From NCBI RefSeq assembly GCF_003967575.1, contig NZ_BIFT01000002.1:1116001-1180000 (forward strand): a stretch of 64,000 nucleotides of DNA, written 5' to 3'. The position numbers were made by a program, and so were the translations under genes. The notes under the pieces are model-generated. The model did not search any database and was not told where the DNA came from. It worked only from the letters and a program-made list of their open reading frames with translations. Below are positions 42,738 to 52,007 of the stretch, one piece after another. The DNA comes from Dictyobacter alpinus (lineage in GTDB: Bacteria; Chloroflexota; Ktedonobacteria; Ktedonobacterales; Ktedonobacteraceae). Positions within the stretch are counted from its first letter, which is position 1. The number at the start of each line of letters is the position of its first letter.

Positions 42738-43853
42738 TTATTGATTGGCAACCACGGCCAGATGATTTTTAAAGCCGAGTCCGAATTCGGTTGGGGTACC
42801 ATCAAAATTGGAGATTAAGGAGGGGAAAGAGCCGCAGTCATAGGTGCTCCAGGACCAACCCAGATAACCAACACCGTGCTGGTCCGCCCAATTCATCGCA
42901 GTATCAACAAAACCATGCTGACAATCGTTCTCACCCAGCTCACCCATCACAACTGGCACTTGTGCGGCTACAGGTCCGATGATCTGATCATAACAGGTTG
43001 TGTCCTTACAACCCGAGAAATTATAGATATGGACCGATGCGATCAGGTTGTGTGCGGGATCAGCAGGCATGGCATCTAACCAGCCACCAACCCAGTTCGC
43101 ATACCCGATGCCAGAGAGCATGATCACGTTTTTAGCACCAGTGCTGCGGATCGTATCAACCATACTCTGCGTGCCTGCAACCGCGAAATCAGCATCACTA
43201 CATGGAGCAGTGGATGGGGCACTACTCCCGTTCTTCCAACAATCCCAGTTACTTACATACGGCTCATTAAACACATCAAAGATAACTGATCGATCATACT
43301 TGAAGACACTGGCGACTGACTTCCAGAAAGCCAGCGAGTGATCTCTATCAGTCATTGGTTTTTGTCCAATGGCGATAGTTGTGCCAGGAGCAGTCCAATG
43401 CAAATCAAGGATCGGGATAATCCCACGGGAATTAAGCAAGAGGACATACTTTACAATAGCCTTTTGATAGTTCACTCCCCCATAGGCAGCCTGAACGCCA
43501 TTGATGCCCAGCCAGCAATCTTCATTGAGGGGGACGCGGACGGTATTGACGTGCCAGCTGGCGATCGCATCTACCGAGGCGGCATCACTGGGTCCATCAA
43601 AGATACCAGCGTTACTGGCACACATATACTCGGTTCCTGAACGGTTCACCCCTAATAAACGCAGTGATTTGCCCTGACCATTCAACAACTGATTGCCCTG
43701 CACATGCAAATTTAAAATATCCAGGATGCCAGCAGGATTACTACTTGCTCTGGCCTCTCCCGCCGCGCTTAAGGCTGGCACCAGAATAAATAATAGGGTA
43801 CATAACAGCAACAAGCCACCACGTACAAAGACTCTGGACATACGAAGTTTCAT
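42738..43853 (-). CDS. secreted GH5 family glycoside hydrolase (endoglucanase-like)
   Basis: A 371-residue exported enzyme. A signal peptide (GGLLLLCTLLFILVPALSAA) is followed by a TIM barrel with the GH5 landmarks: LLGVNRSGTEYMC, N-T-V-R-V-P-L-N-E-D, IPILDLHWTAPG, the acid/base Glu in VIFDVFNEPYVSNW, and the nucleophile Glu in VPVVMGELGENDC. It should hydrolyse beta-1,4-glucan or a related polysaccharide outside the cell. No carbohydrate-binding module is attached. It diverges from cbiM with 584 bp between. Confidence 0.9.
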   Translation of the reverse strand: MKLRMSRVFVRGGLLLLCTLLFILVPALSAAGEARASSNPAGILDILNLHVQGNQLLNGQGKSLRLLGVNRSGTEYMCASNAGIFDGPSDAASVDAIASWHVNTVRVPLNEDCWLGINGVQAAYGGVNYQKAIVKYVLLLNSRGIIPILDLHWTAPGTTIAIGQKPMTDRDHSLAFWKSVASVFKYDRSVIFDVFNEPYVSNWDCWKNGSSAPSTAPCSDADFAVAGTQSMVDTIRSTGAKNVIMLSGIGYANWVGGWLDAMPADPAHNLIASVHIYNFSGCKDTTCYDQIIGPVAAQVPVVMGELGENDCQHGFVDTAMNWADQHGVGYLGWSWSTYDCGSFPSLISNFDGTPTEFGLGFKNHLAVVANQ

Positions 43854-44279
43854 ACATGCTCCTTATGAACTTTCCTTGTTCATTTCGTCTTCTGAAAGAA
43901 ACAGATTGTTCTTTCTCGCATACATTACGAGGACTCCTGCATGAATACACTGCCATCCTTGCTCCGGTTTATTTTCGGTATATTTCTGAAATTTCATACA
44001 AAATCATTCAGCAAGAATGTCAATAAATAAAGATTATAGCCAAATATTTCAATTGTCAAGAGCTTTACAGGTGGATTAGTACCTTTAATTAGAAACAAAG
44101 CACAAAATACACATCATTTTTATCCAGAAATAAACCGGAATATAACCGTTTTTCTATTGAGCATTTTGCAAACCTATAAATATCAGGTCATTAGACACGT
44201 CTACTCAACAAGAGCAGACGTGTAGAGAAAGAGAAGTAATTTCCCCTTACATTATTAACGGTGACCATTGTATACTTAC
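43854..44279. other. AT-rich divergent region cellulase / cbiM
   Basis: No gene recognised. A hairpin ACACGTCTACTCAA/GCAGACGTGT lies around 44195-44223. No cobalamin riboswitch consensus (GCCACTG box) was found ahead of cbiM. Confidence 0.4.
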
Positions 44280-44300
44280 TATTGCGAATGTTTCGCAATA
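44280..44300. promoter_or_regulatory. 21-bp palindrome upstream of cbiM
   Basis: TATTGCGAA-TGT-TTCGCAATA: perfect 9-base arms, about 140 bp before cbiM. GAATGTTTC is repeated 17 bp further. A likely operator for a dimeric regulator, possibly metal-responsive. Confidence 0.5.
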
Positions 44301-44437
44301 AGGAATGTTTCACAGCTAGGAATTTTCACCTTCACCTGCAGCGTGCCTTGATAAGAAACCAATCACTATTTACCGTATTCAAGTAGCAGGACTGGAAGAT
44401 GAAATGAGATGCCTGATAGTAGCAACGGAGGCAATAC

Positions 44438-45727
44438 ATGCACATTCCAGACGGATATTTGAGTCCGGTTTTTTCGATAGGTACAGGGATAGCGACGGTC
44501 CCTATGTGGGGGGTAGCGGTCAATAAAGTCCAGAAGGTGCTCAATCAACGCACGGTTCCACTGCTGGCAATTTTTGCGGCCTTCTCTTTTACGATCATGA
44601 TGTTTAATATCCCGGTTCCTGGAGGTACTACGGCCCATGCGGTGGGTGGTACATTGATCGCGATCGTTTTAGGTCCATGGGCGGCCGTGATCGGGATCAG
44701 TACCGCTTTAATTATCCAGGCCCTTTTCTTTGGGGATGGTGGTGTGCTGGCGATTTTTGCCAATTGCTTGAATATGGGGATTATCCTGCCTTTTACTGGC
44801 TACTATGCCTATCGCCTCATTGCAGGCAAAACGCCACTGCTGTCAACGCGCCGCATCTGGGCGGCCGGCATTGGTGCTTATCTAGGCATTACAGCAGCCG
44901 CACTGGCGGTCGGTATTGAGTTAGGCCTGCAACCGCTGCTCTTCCAGTCCGGTGGTCATGCTCTTTATAGTCCATATACTATGGAAGTTGCCATTCCGGC
45001 GATGCTCCTTTCGCATGCCTTTGGGGCCTCGCTGGTAGAAGCCCTTGTGACAGCACTGGGTATGGCCTATATCCAGAAAAACCATCCACAATATCTCACC
45101 GCTCTACGGGGTGCCATTACAAATGCCACTGTTCCGGAAGGACGTAGACTGGCGATGCCACTCTGGCAAATGATCACCATTGGCCTCATGGGCTCACTGG
45201 TTCTATTGTTCATTGCTGGCTTGATTACAGGCGGTGGCAATGTCGCACATCTATTTGGCGCTGATTGGTCGCAGGTAGCCTGGTCAGATGTGGGCATGAT
45301 GCTCTTGATTGTCCTGGCTATCGCGGCCATCGCTATCCCGCTGGCCTGGTTCCTGTTACCTGCATCCATGCGACAAGTAGGCACCACCTTTGTGGCGATT
45401 GCGATCTTTGCCCCCATTGGTCTGATTGCGCCTGGCTTTGCCTATGGAGAGGGAAGTGCCGACGATGTCAAGCAGGCCTTCGGCTATATGCCTCAGGGAT
45501 TAAAACAGCTTTCAGGGGTCTGGAGTGCTCCTTTTAGCGGCTATAATCTACAGGCCCCATTCTTTAGTGATCCCAATGCGCCAATGTGGAGACAGGGACT
45601 GGGCTATGAGCTCAGCGGCTTGATTGGCATTTTATTGATTGGTGCTATCTTCTGGGGTCTGGCCGCTCTACTGGCTCGCTTCAGCAAATATACGAAGCCT
45701 CAACAAGAAGCAAGCGAGCAAGTATGA
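44438..45727 (+). CDS. cbiM: cobalt/nickel ECF transporter substrate-binding membrane subunit with C-terminal extension
   Basis: A 429-residue membrane protein. Residues 1-210 are a CbiM/NikM S-component: the N-terminus MHIPDGYLSP provides the metal-binding His2 and amine, followed by A-F-S-F-T-I-M-M-F-N-I-P-V-P-G-G-T-T-A-H-A-V-G-G-T with a further His. Residues about 235-429 add more helices and an outer loop (GFAYGEGSADDVKQAFGYMP), which looks like a fused CbiN/PDGLE-type part. With CbiQ and CbiO downstream it forms an energy-coupling-factor importer for Co2+ or Ni2+. The stop overlaps the next ATG by four bases. Confidence 0.9.
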   Translation: MHIPDGYLSPVFSIGTGIATVPMWGVAVNKVQKVLNQRTVPLLAIFAAFSFTIMMFNIPVPGGTTAHAVGGTLIAIVLGPWAAVIGISTALIIQALFFGDGGVLAIFANCLNMGIILPFTGYYAYRLIAGKTPLLSTRRIWAAGIGAYLGITAAALAVGIELGLQPLLFQSGGHALYSPYTMEVAIPAMLLSHAFGASLVEALVTALGMAYIQKNHPQYLTALRGAITNATVPEGRRLAMPLWQMITIGLMGSLVLLFIAGLITGGGNVAHLFGADWSQVAWSDVGMMLLIVLAIAAIAIPLAWFLLPASMRQVGTTFVAIAIFAPIGLIAPGFAYGEGSADDVKQAFGYMPQGLKQLSGVWSAPFSGYNLQAPFFSDPNAPMWRQGLGYELSGLIGILLIGAIFWGLAALLARFSKYTKPQQEASEQV

Positions 45728-46602
45728 GTAGTACAACTTCACAACAACGCGCAACACACAAGGAATACAAACGACAGTTTGGTTGGATTGAAAAGACCAT
45801 TGCTGGCATCGCCGGTGCAATTGAACAAGCCGTCTTTACCGAGGAGCATAGCCGTAAAAATGGCTTGCTCCAACGGATTGATCCACGGGCCAAACTGGCA
45901 ATGTTTCTGATACTGGTTCTCGCAGCCAGTCTGTCAAATTCGCTGATCGCGCTGGCCTGCCTCTATCTGGTCCTGCTCGCGCTGGCCCGCTTGAGTAAAG
46001 TTCCTTTTGATTTCTTTATCCGCCGCGTGTGGATCGGAATTCCTTTTTTCGCTGGCATCGTTATTATTCCTTCTATCTTCTTTACCAGTGGACCTCGTCT
46101 CTTTGATATTGCGCTGGGAGCGCTCCACGTTGGACCATCGCTCTCCAGCCTGCTGAGCGGAGCTGTTTTTGTGGCCCGCGTTGGCGTCTCGGTCTCACTG
46201 GCGATACTCTTAATTCTAACGACGCCCTGGGCAGATATCCTGAAAAGTTTACGGGCCTTGCATGTGCCACAAATCTTTGTGCTGCTGCTCTCCATGACCT
46301 ATCGTTATATCTTTCTCTTCCTGCACTCGGCCAATGGAATGTTTGAGGCTCGCAAGAGTCGAACCGTTGGGAGGAGTAGCGGACAGGAACAACGCGGTTG
46401 GGTGAGCGGCTCCATGAGCCATCTGATGAACCGCTCCTTTAAGATGAGCAATGATGTGTATGCAGCGATGGCGGCCCGTGGTTTCAAGGGCGAGGTTCGC
46501 TCATATAATGCCTATACAATGACGCAGCAGGATTGGCTGGCGCTGTTTATTTCATGTATATTGGCCCTGATCATTTTTTTCATTGGAAGGTATGTCCGAT
46601 GA
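45724..46602 (+). CDS. cbiQ: ECF transporter T-component
   Basis: A 292-residue EcfT/CbiQ membrane protein linking the metal-binding subunit to the ATPase. It has a conserved R-I-D-P-R-A-K-L-A segment before the first helix, and the coupling motifs with Ala-Arg-Gly in AAMAARGFKGEVRSY. About five membrane helices. The ATGA overlaps at both ends (with cbiM and cbiO) indicate translational coupling. Confidence 0.92.
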   Translation: MSSTTSQQRATHKEYKRQFGWIEKTIAGIAGAIEQAVFTEEHSRKNGLLQRIDPRAKLAMFLILVLAASLSNSLIALACLYLVLLALARLSKVPFDFFIRRVWIGIPFFAGIVIIPSIFFTSGPRLFDIALGALHVGPSLSSLLSGAVFVARVGVSVSLAILLILTTPWADILKSLRALHVPQIFVLLLSMTYRYIFLFLHSANGMFEARKSRTVGRSSGQEQRGWVSGSMSHLMNRSFKMSNDVYAAMAARGFKGEVRSYNAYTMTQQDWLALFISCILALIIFFIGRYVR

Positions 46603-47393
46603 GCTTTGAAGCTATTTCATATACAGATACAACAATTTTTGAATTACAGAATGTGCGCTATCTCTATAATGGTCGGCAACTGGCCCTGGATGGAATTGAT
46701 CTGACTATTCAGCGTGGTGAACAGGTTGTGCTGCTTGGTGCTAATGGGAGTGGCAAATCAACCTTACTAAAGTTGTTGGACGGGATCTACACACCTTCAT
46801 CCGGTAGTATGCGTGCCCTGGGACAAGATATTCAGGCCGCTACCGTTGGAGAGGAGGCTTTTCGTTTCCATCAAGCCATAGGACTCGTCTTTCAGGATCC
46901 CGATATTCAGCTTTTCAGTGCGACGGTCTTTGATGATGTAGCCTTTGGACCACTGCAGATGGGGTTGAGTCAGCGGGAAGTAAAAGAGCGCTGCGATGAG
47001 GCCCTTGAGTTGATGGAGATCACGCACCTTGCCCAACGTGCGCCATTTGAGTTATCAGGCGGTGAAAAGAAACGCGCCGCGATTGCTTCGGTACTTTCTC
47101 TCAAGCCGGAGGTTATCCTGCTTGATGAACCAACGGCCGCACTGGATCCACGCACCAAATGGGTACTGGTCAACCTGATTCGCAAACTGGGAGAAGCGGG
47201 CAAAACAGTGATCACCACTACCCACGAACTTGAGATCGTGCCGGTCATCGCCAGGAGAATCCTCGTGATGGGCGAAGATCGCCGCATTCTGGCCGATGGT
47301 GTGCCCGAGTATATCCTGAAAAATCGCGAACTCCTCATCAAAGCCAATCTGATTCATGAACATCTACATCAATTCGGCACCATCCAGATCTAA
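46599..47393 (+). CDS. cbiO: ECF transporter ATPase
   Basis: A 264-residue ABC ATPase for the metal importer. Walker A VLLGANGSGKSTLLKLLDGI, Q-loop VFQDPDIQLFSATVFDDVAF, signature ELSGGEKKRAAIASVL, Walker B VILLDEPTAALDP, switch TTTHELEI. The start ATG overlaps the cbiQ stop, making a cbiM-cbiQ-cbiO operon. One ATPase suggests a homodimer. Confidence 0.94.
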   Translation: MSFEAISYTDTTIFELQNVRYLYNGRQLALDGIDLTIQRGEQVVLLGANGSGKSTLLKLLDGIYTPSSGSMRALGQDIQAATVGEEAFRFHQAIGLVFQDPDIQLFSATVFDDVAFGPLQMGLSQREVKERCDEALELMEITHLAQRAPFELSGGEKKRAAIASVLSLKPEVILLDEPTAALDPRTKWVLVNLIRKLGEAGKTVITTTHELEIVPVIARRILVMGEDRRILADGVPEYILKNRELLIKANLIHEHLHQFGTIQI

Positions 47394-47513
47394 ACGCCTG
47401 CTACTGTTTCAAGGGTGCTCTTGATTACCTTGCCATACAAACATGCACAGTGAATCACATACAAGCGGCAATGAGGAACAACGCTCATGCCGCTCGTAGA
47501 GTATCTGGCAGCA

Positions 47514-50276
47514 TCAAGCACGGGTCACATACAATGTCACGTCATCTACATTAGCAAAAAAGTTCGAGCGTGGATCGTTTGATCCTATAGCCTGAAAACC
47601 GATCTGTACCGACTTGCCGAGGTAGGGAATCAAGGCAGTGGTGATATCAAAGCTATATTGTACCCAACCATTGGTATCCGTATTGCATAATTTCTGAATT
47701 TCTGTAGCTTTGGCAACAGGTGTTACCAATGGGCGGACAAAAACATGTAAGGTATCTGTACAGGCGGTGGCAGTATCAGCCCTTCCAATATAGACCCAGT
47801 AACTCAACACAGCATCAAGGATGGAAGCCGGGACAGTCACAGTTTGCGCAATAGTATCGTCACAATTGGCATACCCACAGAGATATGCACTATATGTAGA
47901 TGAATGTGGATTGTTTGTACTTACGAGTTCATATCCACCTTTGGAGGTTTCTTGCCACGAGCTTTTACTAGCATTAAAACTCGGATTCTGAATGATCTGT
48001 GTAGTGATACCTGGAGGTACTGACAGACTGGCCAGGTTTACATCATCCACATCAACGAAAAAGTTCGAGCGTGGAGCACTGGTACCAGCGGCTTCAAAGA
48101 CGAGTTGGATCGTTTGGCCCGCATATTTTACCAGGGAAGATGTGACATCAAAACTATAAGGCATCCAGCCATTCGCATCCGTATTGCACAACTTCTGTAC
48201 CTGGCTAATCTGCTCGCCCTTTGCCGTCCGCAAGAAGACCTGGAGATTATCCTGACAGGTAGTAGAGTTATCACCCCGACCAATATAAATCCAGTAACTG
48301 AGCATTATCTTTCTGGCAAATAAAGGTATTGCTGTGGTTTGCGTAATCAAATCATGACAATCAGGATAACTGCACAAATACGCCGCATATTTGCCCGTAT
48401 GGGGATTGGCGGTGCTGATAAGTTTAAAGCCCCCGTTTGAGTGTTCCTGCCAGGAAGATTGTCCAGACTCAAAGCCTCCATTACGCAACAATTGCGTCGT
48501 TAATCCTGGCGAGCTCTGGAGATCACGCATAATGTTCCAGGCATCTGGCGTTCCAACGCCGGTCGCTAGATCGTAATCAGGGCCAGCTTGATAAAATAGA
48601 TTTGAACCTTTGGTGACATCATGATAGGGAGGATGAACCTGGGGCGTGTTATAGAGGCGGTAAAGCGCAGGTAGTGCATGGCCGAGCGGCGAAACGTGGG
48701 TTGCCAGCAGAGCCTGATTGATGTCAACCGCGATCCCGGCCCACAGCGGTGCCGCCGCACTGGTTCCTCCTACCACTTGCCAGCCGGCACCTTTCGATTT
48801 TCCGCCCGTGAAGTAGATAGAATAACCAGTCGCGGGATCTGCATTGGCGGAAACATCTGGAACCAGACGCTGGGGGTCGGTGAGATTGGAACCACTCTGA
48901 TAGCTCGGACGCAAGAAATGTATACTTTTACCTCCACCACTTCCAGGCGAATGCAAGATCCCTCCAAACAAGGAACCACCCCAGGCGATTTCAGTGAGAT
49001 ATTCCTTATTGGAGCCAGTGATCAGCGTGGTACCACCCACACCCACCACATAGGGATTATCGGCGGGCGAATCAACCGCTAACTTTTGAACATCATTATC
49101 CGTACAATCATAGGCACCCGCATCCCCACTGGCCGCAAAAAATGTTTGTCCCTGAGCCGCTCCTTGCTTGAAGATCGTATTCAGGGCATCCAATCGTGCC
49201 GATGAACTGGCTAATTCACATTCGCCCCAACTGACACTCACCACTTTCGCTATGTTATCGGTGACAATACGATTATACGTATCATTCAAGCCAGCGGCCG
49301 TATTCGGGCCAATATAAACTTTTTGCGCAGCCCCAGGCGCCATAGCCGAGATGGCTTCCATGTCCAGCGTCACCTCAATCGCAGTAGTACCGGGAGTGTT
49401 ACTCGTACCATCGACCAGTACATTGGATACGTTGAGCGAGCCTAATTGGTACTGTCGACGATAGGTCGCGATATCAGTAGGATCATAGCCATCCAGTTCT
49501 AGCAGCCCCACCGTTTGACCTGTCCCATCCCATTTCGCAGCGAGTAATGGCGTCACATCATAAGCGGTCCGCAGTTCATCGGGCGTAAAGCCGCCTTTGG
49601 GGCCTGGATGAGCATGCAACTGCTTGAGTCCCCGTTGCAAGTTAATAGGGTGATCCAGGGCCACATTATTTAAGCCAATAACGTATTTTACATCATCTTC
49701 GAGATTAGCAGGAAGGAGTGGATCAACGTCGGGAGCATAGACAACCCGCGTCTTCAGTTGATAGTTATTGATATTGAGCGCAAAAGCCTTCTCAGCACCA
49801 GCGACAGTGGTTAACGCATCAATCAGCACATGGTTCGGGGCGATAGCAGTAACCTGCATTCCTTGCTGACGCAAATAAAGGACAACTTTATTGACCGTAG
49901 CCTGCGTGGGCGCAAACTGGCTATTAAATTCTTGCGTAGTCAGATAGTGATGATAGTGAGAAGACGTGGGATCATTTTGAGCCTCCAGCAAGGTATCTAA
50001 ACCAACCTCATCCCGAAATTTCAGGACAACATTCAGTTGTAAGAGTAACGCTTTGGGCGTGGGCCCAATTGGTTTCATATTGTTCAGGAGTGGAACGGCG
50101 TGGCCAGGATTCCTTTGACCCTGCATATGAGGCCGCTGCACGCTCTGAGCAGAGGCCAGAGCCTCACGCGGAGTCAGGCCAGTCAACACCACCACCAGGA
50201 CTATTCCGATGCAGATGATTGTTCGTGCCCACGTTGATTTATCGCTAGAATTGTGTATGTAACGAGATGTTTTCAT
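47514..50276 (-). CDS. secreted S53 family peptidase with two C-terminal domains
   Basis: A 920-residue exported peptidase, second sedolisin of the window. A signal peptide (TIICIGIVLVVVLTGL) leads to a prodomain (YHHYLTTQEFNSQF) and catalytic domain with Glu/Asp in AIEVTLDMEAISA, Asp in SGDAGAYDC, Ser in VGGTSAAAPLWAGIA and calcium-site residues near YHDVTKGSN and GVGTPDAWNI. Two tandem copies of the C-terminal beta-sandwich follow (each starting L-R-N-G-G-F-E-S-G-x-S-S-W or I-Q-N-P-S-F-N-A-S-K-S-S-W), where the paralogue at 19281 has one. No Pro/Thr linker is present. GGAG is five bases before the ATG. A branched RNA structure may lie in its leader. Confidence 0.92.
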   Translation of the reverse strand: MKTSRYIHNSSDKSTWARTIICIGIVLVVVLTGLTPREALASAQSVQRPHMQGQRNPGHAVPLLNNMKPIGPTPKALLLQLNVVLKFRDEVGLDTLLEAQNDPTSSHYHHYLTTQEFNSQFAPTQATVNKVVLYLRQQGMQVTAIAPNHVLIDALTTVAGAEKAFALNINNYQLKTRVVYAPDVDPLLPANLEDDVKYVIGLNNVALDHPINLQRGLKQLHAHPGPKGGFTPDELRTAYDVTPLLAAKWDGTGQTVGLLELDGYDPTDIATYRRQYQLGSLNVSNVLVDGTSNTPGTTAIEVTLDMEAISAMAPGAAQKVYIGPNTAAGLNDTYNRIVTDNIAKVVSVSWGECELASSSARLDALNTIFKQGAAQGQTFFAASGDAGAYDCTDNDVQKLAVDSPADNPYVVGVGGTTLITGSNKEYLTEIAWGGSLFGGILHSPGSGGGKSIHFLRPSYQSGSNLTDPQRLVPDVSANADPATGYSIYFTGGKSKGAGWQVVGGTSAAAPLWAGIAVDINQALLATHVSPLGHALPALYRLYNTPQVHPPYHDVTKGSNLFYQAGPDYDLATGVGTPDAWNIMRDLQSSPGLTTQLLRNGGFESGQSSWQEHSNGGFKLISTANPHTGKYAAYLCSYPDCHDLITQTTAIPLFARKIMLSYWIYIGRGDNSTTCQDNLQVFLRTAKGEQISQVQKLCNTDANGWMPYSFDVTSSLVKYAGQTIQLVFEAAGTSAPRSNFFVDVDDVNLASLSVPPGITTQIIQNPSFNASKSSWQETSKGGYELVSTNNPHSSTYSAYLCGYANCDDTIAQTVTVPASILDAVLSYWVYIGRADTATACTDTLHVFVRPLVTPVAKATEIQKLCNTDTNGWVQYSFDITTALIPYLGKSVQIGFQAIGSNDPRSNFFANVDDVTLYVTRA

Positions 50277-50400
50277 TTTAGCTCCAGGAGTATGCAGTGA
50301 TTACCAGAAATTGCGTTCTGCAAACGTATCATCTTAGCAAGTAATAAATAGCTAAACAAACAAGAACGAAATTTATTACTTATAGCATCCATACAAATTG

Positions 50401-50552
50401 GCTCTCCGTCCTTTGAGTGGAGAACCATCATTCAAGAAAGCAAGTGATGGTCATGGATACGCTCACGCCTCTTGAGCATGTCTCTCAATCAGGAGGCGCC
50501 AGGTTGAATCTATTGGCCCTTACAACCCATTTCACTCTGAAGGACGGTGAGC
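50401..50552. ncRNA. unidentified multi-branched structured element
   Basis: A closing helix GCTC-CCGTCCTT (50401-50413) pairs with AAGGACGG-GAGC (50540-50552), 12 pairs with one mismatch. Inside are two hairpins: ACCATCA/TGATGGT (50424-50430/50444-50450) and CGCCTC/GAGGCG (50466-50471/50493-50498). The layout resembles a riboswitch or small RNA. Read on the minus strand it would be in the leader of the S53 gene (ATG 126 nt downstream). No known class was recognised. Confidence 0.4.
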
Positions 50553-50690
50553 TTACAAATTTTGCATTACATAATCTTTATAGTGTAATTATATGAAAAG
50601 CAATAAATCATTTTTATGAATTTTATATAAACGTGACAGCACTTTTAAAGGAAAAATATTCTGGTAGAACAATAATAGTCAAGAGGAGTG

Positions 50691-50795
50691 ATGGTTCATC
50701 TGACTATGTCTGGCGTATCCATTTCAGCAAACATAGTGGACAAACGAGGAAGCGATCAGAGTGACGTCCATTCTAAAGAGAGATGTAAAGATTGA
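50691..50795 (+). CDS. possible 34-residue peptide
   Basis: ATG preceded by AAGAGGAG (spacing only two bases), coding for MVHLTMSGVSISANIVDKRG and 14 further hydrophilic residues; the stop abuts a terminator hairpin. It may be part of a small RNA instead of a gene. Confidence 0.2.
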   Translation: MVHLTMSGVSISANIVDKRGSDQSDVHSKERCKD

Positions 50796-50826
50796 CCGAG
50801 CGCTCTATACATTGCTCGGTTTTATG
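50795..50826 (+). terminator. orphan intrinsic terminator
   Basis: ACCGAGC/GCTCGGT stem with a 12-base loop, then TTTATGTT. No annotated plus-strand gene precedes it within 3.4 kb, which implies a short transcript ending here. Confidence 0.7.
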
Positions 50827-50934
50827 TTATATCCTTTATAGAATGTTCGTCGGCTATACTGCTGCTCGCTGGTCTGTTTCTTCGAGATAGCAGCGTAGTT
50901 TACTCGTTTTTAATAGCATAAGGGAAAATTTTAT

Positions 50935-51774
50935 ATGCCGAATACTCCCCAATCTCAGACCATTACATTGCCTGCGGGCCAATTTCATTATTTAAGTTGG
51001 AACGCTGAACATAGAGAATTACCAGCCTGTGTATTAGTCCACGGTATTACCAGTTCCAGTCAGAGTTGGATCCGCGTGGGAGCGGCACTGGCTGATCGCT
51101 ATCGTATATTTGCGCTGGATATGCGCGGGCATGGCGATAGTATCAAGCCGACAGCAGGAGGCTATACATTACACTTAACGGCCAGTGATGTTGCGTATTT
51201 TATTCAGGCCCTCGAACTACAGGATCCTATCCTGATCGGTCATTCCTGGGGCGGGGCCACCGCACTCGTGCTTGCCAGCGGCATCCATGAAGAATTACCC
51301 ATCATCCATTTCTCACGCATTATTCTAGAGGATTTTGCCCATAACTTCGGTCATGGAGACCCACGTAAGCGCGCGGCACGCTTTACCAGTGACATCGGAG
51401 TTCCCGCCGACGAGTTACGCGTCCGTTTAAGCACCCAGAATCCAAACTGGACCGAAGAGGATATCGCCGGCAAAATTGATTCGGCCAGCAAAGTCAGTGA
51501 AGAGACGATCATCAACGTTTTTGCCGAGACTGAAGCTGAAGGTGAGTTGCTCCCCTTATTAAGTAAGCTTACAGCGCCAACGCTGGTTATACGGGCAGAT
51601 CCAGCCCAGGGATCCACATTAGATGCGGCGGCCTGGCAAGAAGTACAACAACGTTTACCAGTTGGTAGCGTAGCAATAGAGATTCCTGGCGCTTCACATA
51701 ATGTCCATCGCAGCAATTTTGCTGAATTTATGGATGCAGTCAATACATTCCTGGCTGGAACCCACCAGCGCTAA
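50935..51774 (+). CDS. alpha/beta hydrolase
   Basis: A 279-residue alpha/beta-fold hydrolase. It has the oxyanion region VLVHGITSSSQSW, ALDMRGHGDSIKP, the nucleophile elbow LIGHSWGGATAL (Ser), an acid Asp near LVIRADPAQGSTL and the catalytic His in IPGASHNVHRSNF. No membrane helix or signal. Substrates range from esters to C-C bonds; not predictable. AAGGGAAAATTTTAT precedes the ATG; a good terminator follows, so it is monocistronic. Confidence 0.9.
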   Translation: MPNTPQSQTITLPAGQFHYLSWNAEHRELPACVLVHGITSSSQSWIRVGAALADRYRIFALDMRGHGDSIKPTAGGYTLHLTASDVAYFIQALELQDPILIGHSWGGATALVLASGIHEELPIIHFSRIILEDFAHNFGHGDPRKRAARFTSDIGVPADELRVRLSTQNPNWTEEDIAGKIDSASKVSEETIINVFAETEAEGELLPLLSKLTAPTLVIRADPAQGSTLDAAAWQEVQQRLPVGSVAIEIPGASHNVHRSNFAEFMDAVNTFLAGTHQR

Positions 51775-51828
51775 CAGGAGAGAATTTTTCAGACGCCCAT
51801 CCCATGAAGAAACAAACCACTTCCGCAT

Positions 51829-51856
51829 AGGCGAGAGTCGACGCTCTCGCCTTTTT
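51829..51856 (+). terminator. intrinsic terminator of the alpha/beta hydrolase
   Basis: AGGCGAGAG/CTCTCGCCT hairpin followed by TTTT. Confidence 0.85.
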
Positions 51857-51902
51857 AAATTATGTGGTGCAAAAAAAACGTGTTGTACCACATAATTTAA
51901 AA
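51853..51902. repeat. 16-bp inverted repeat
   Basis: TTTTAAATTATGTGGT/ACCACATAATTTAAAA around an 18-base loop with an A8 run, immediately after the terminator above. Confidence 0.5.
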
Positions 51903-52007
51903 TATCTGAAAGATCTTTACAGAGACCGACAAAGAATGATCGAGATTGCAAAAGTTACCCACAGCTGGAGTACAATCAGATGGGTAACTTTTTATTGAGG
52001 AGGGTCT

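Noticed and set aside
44041..44437. Cobalamin riboswitch before cbiM.
   Set aside because: The conserved boxes were not found; a palindromic operator is the more visible signal.
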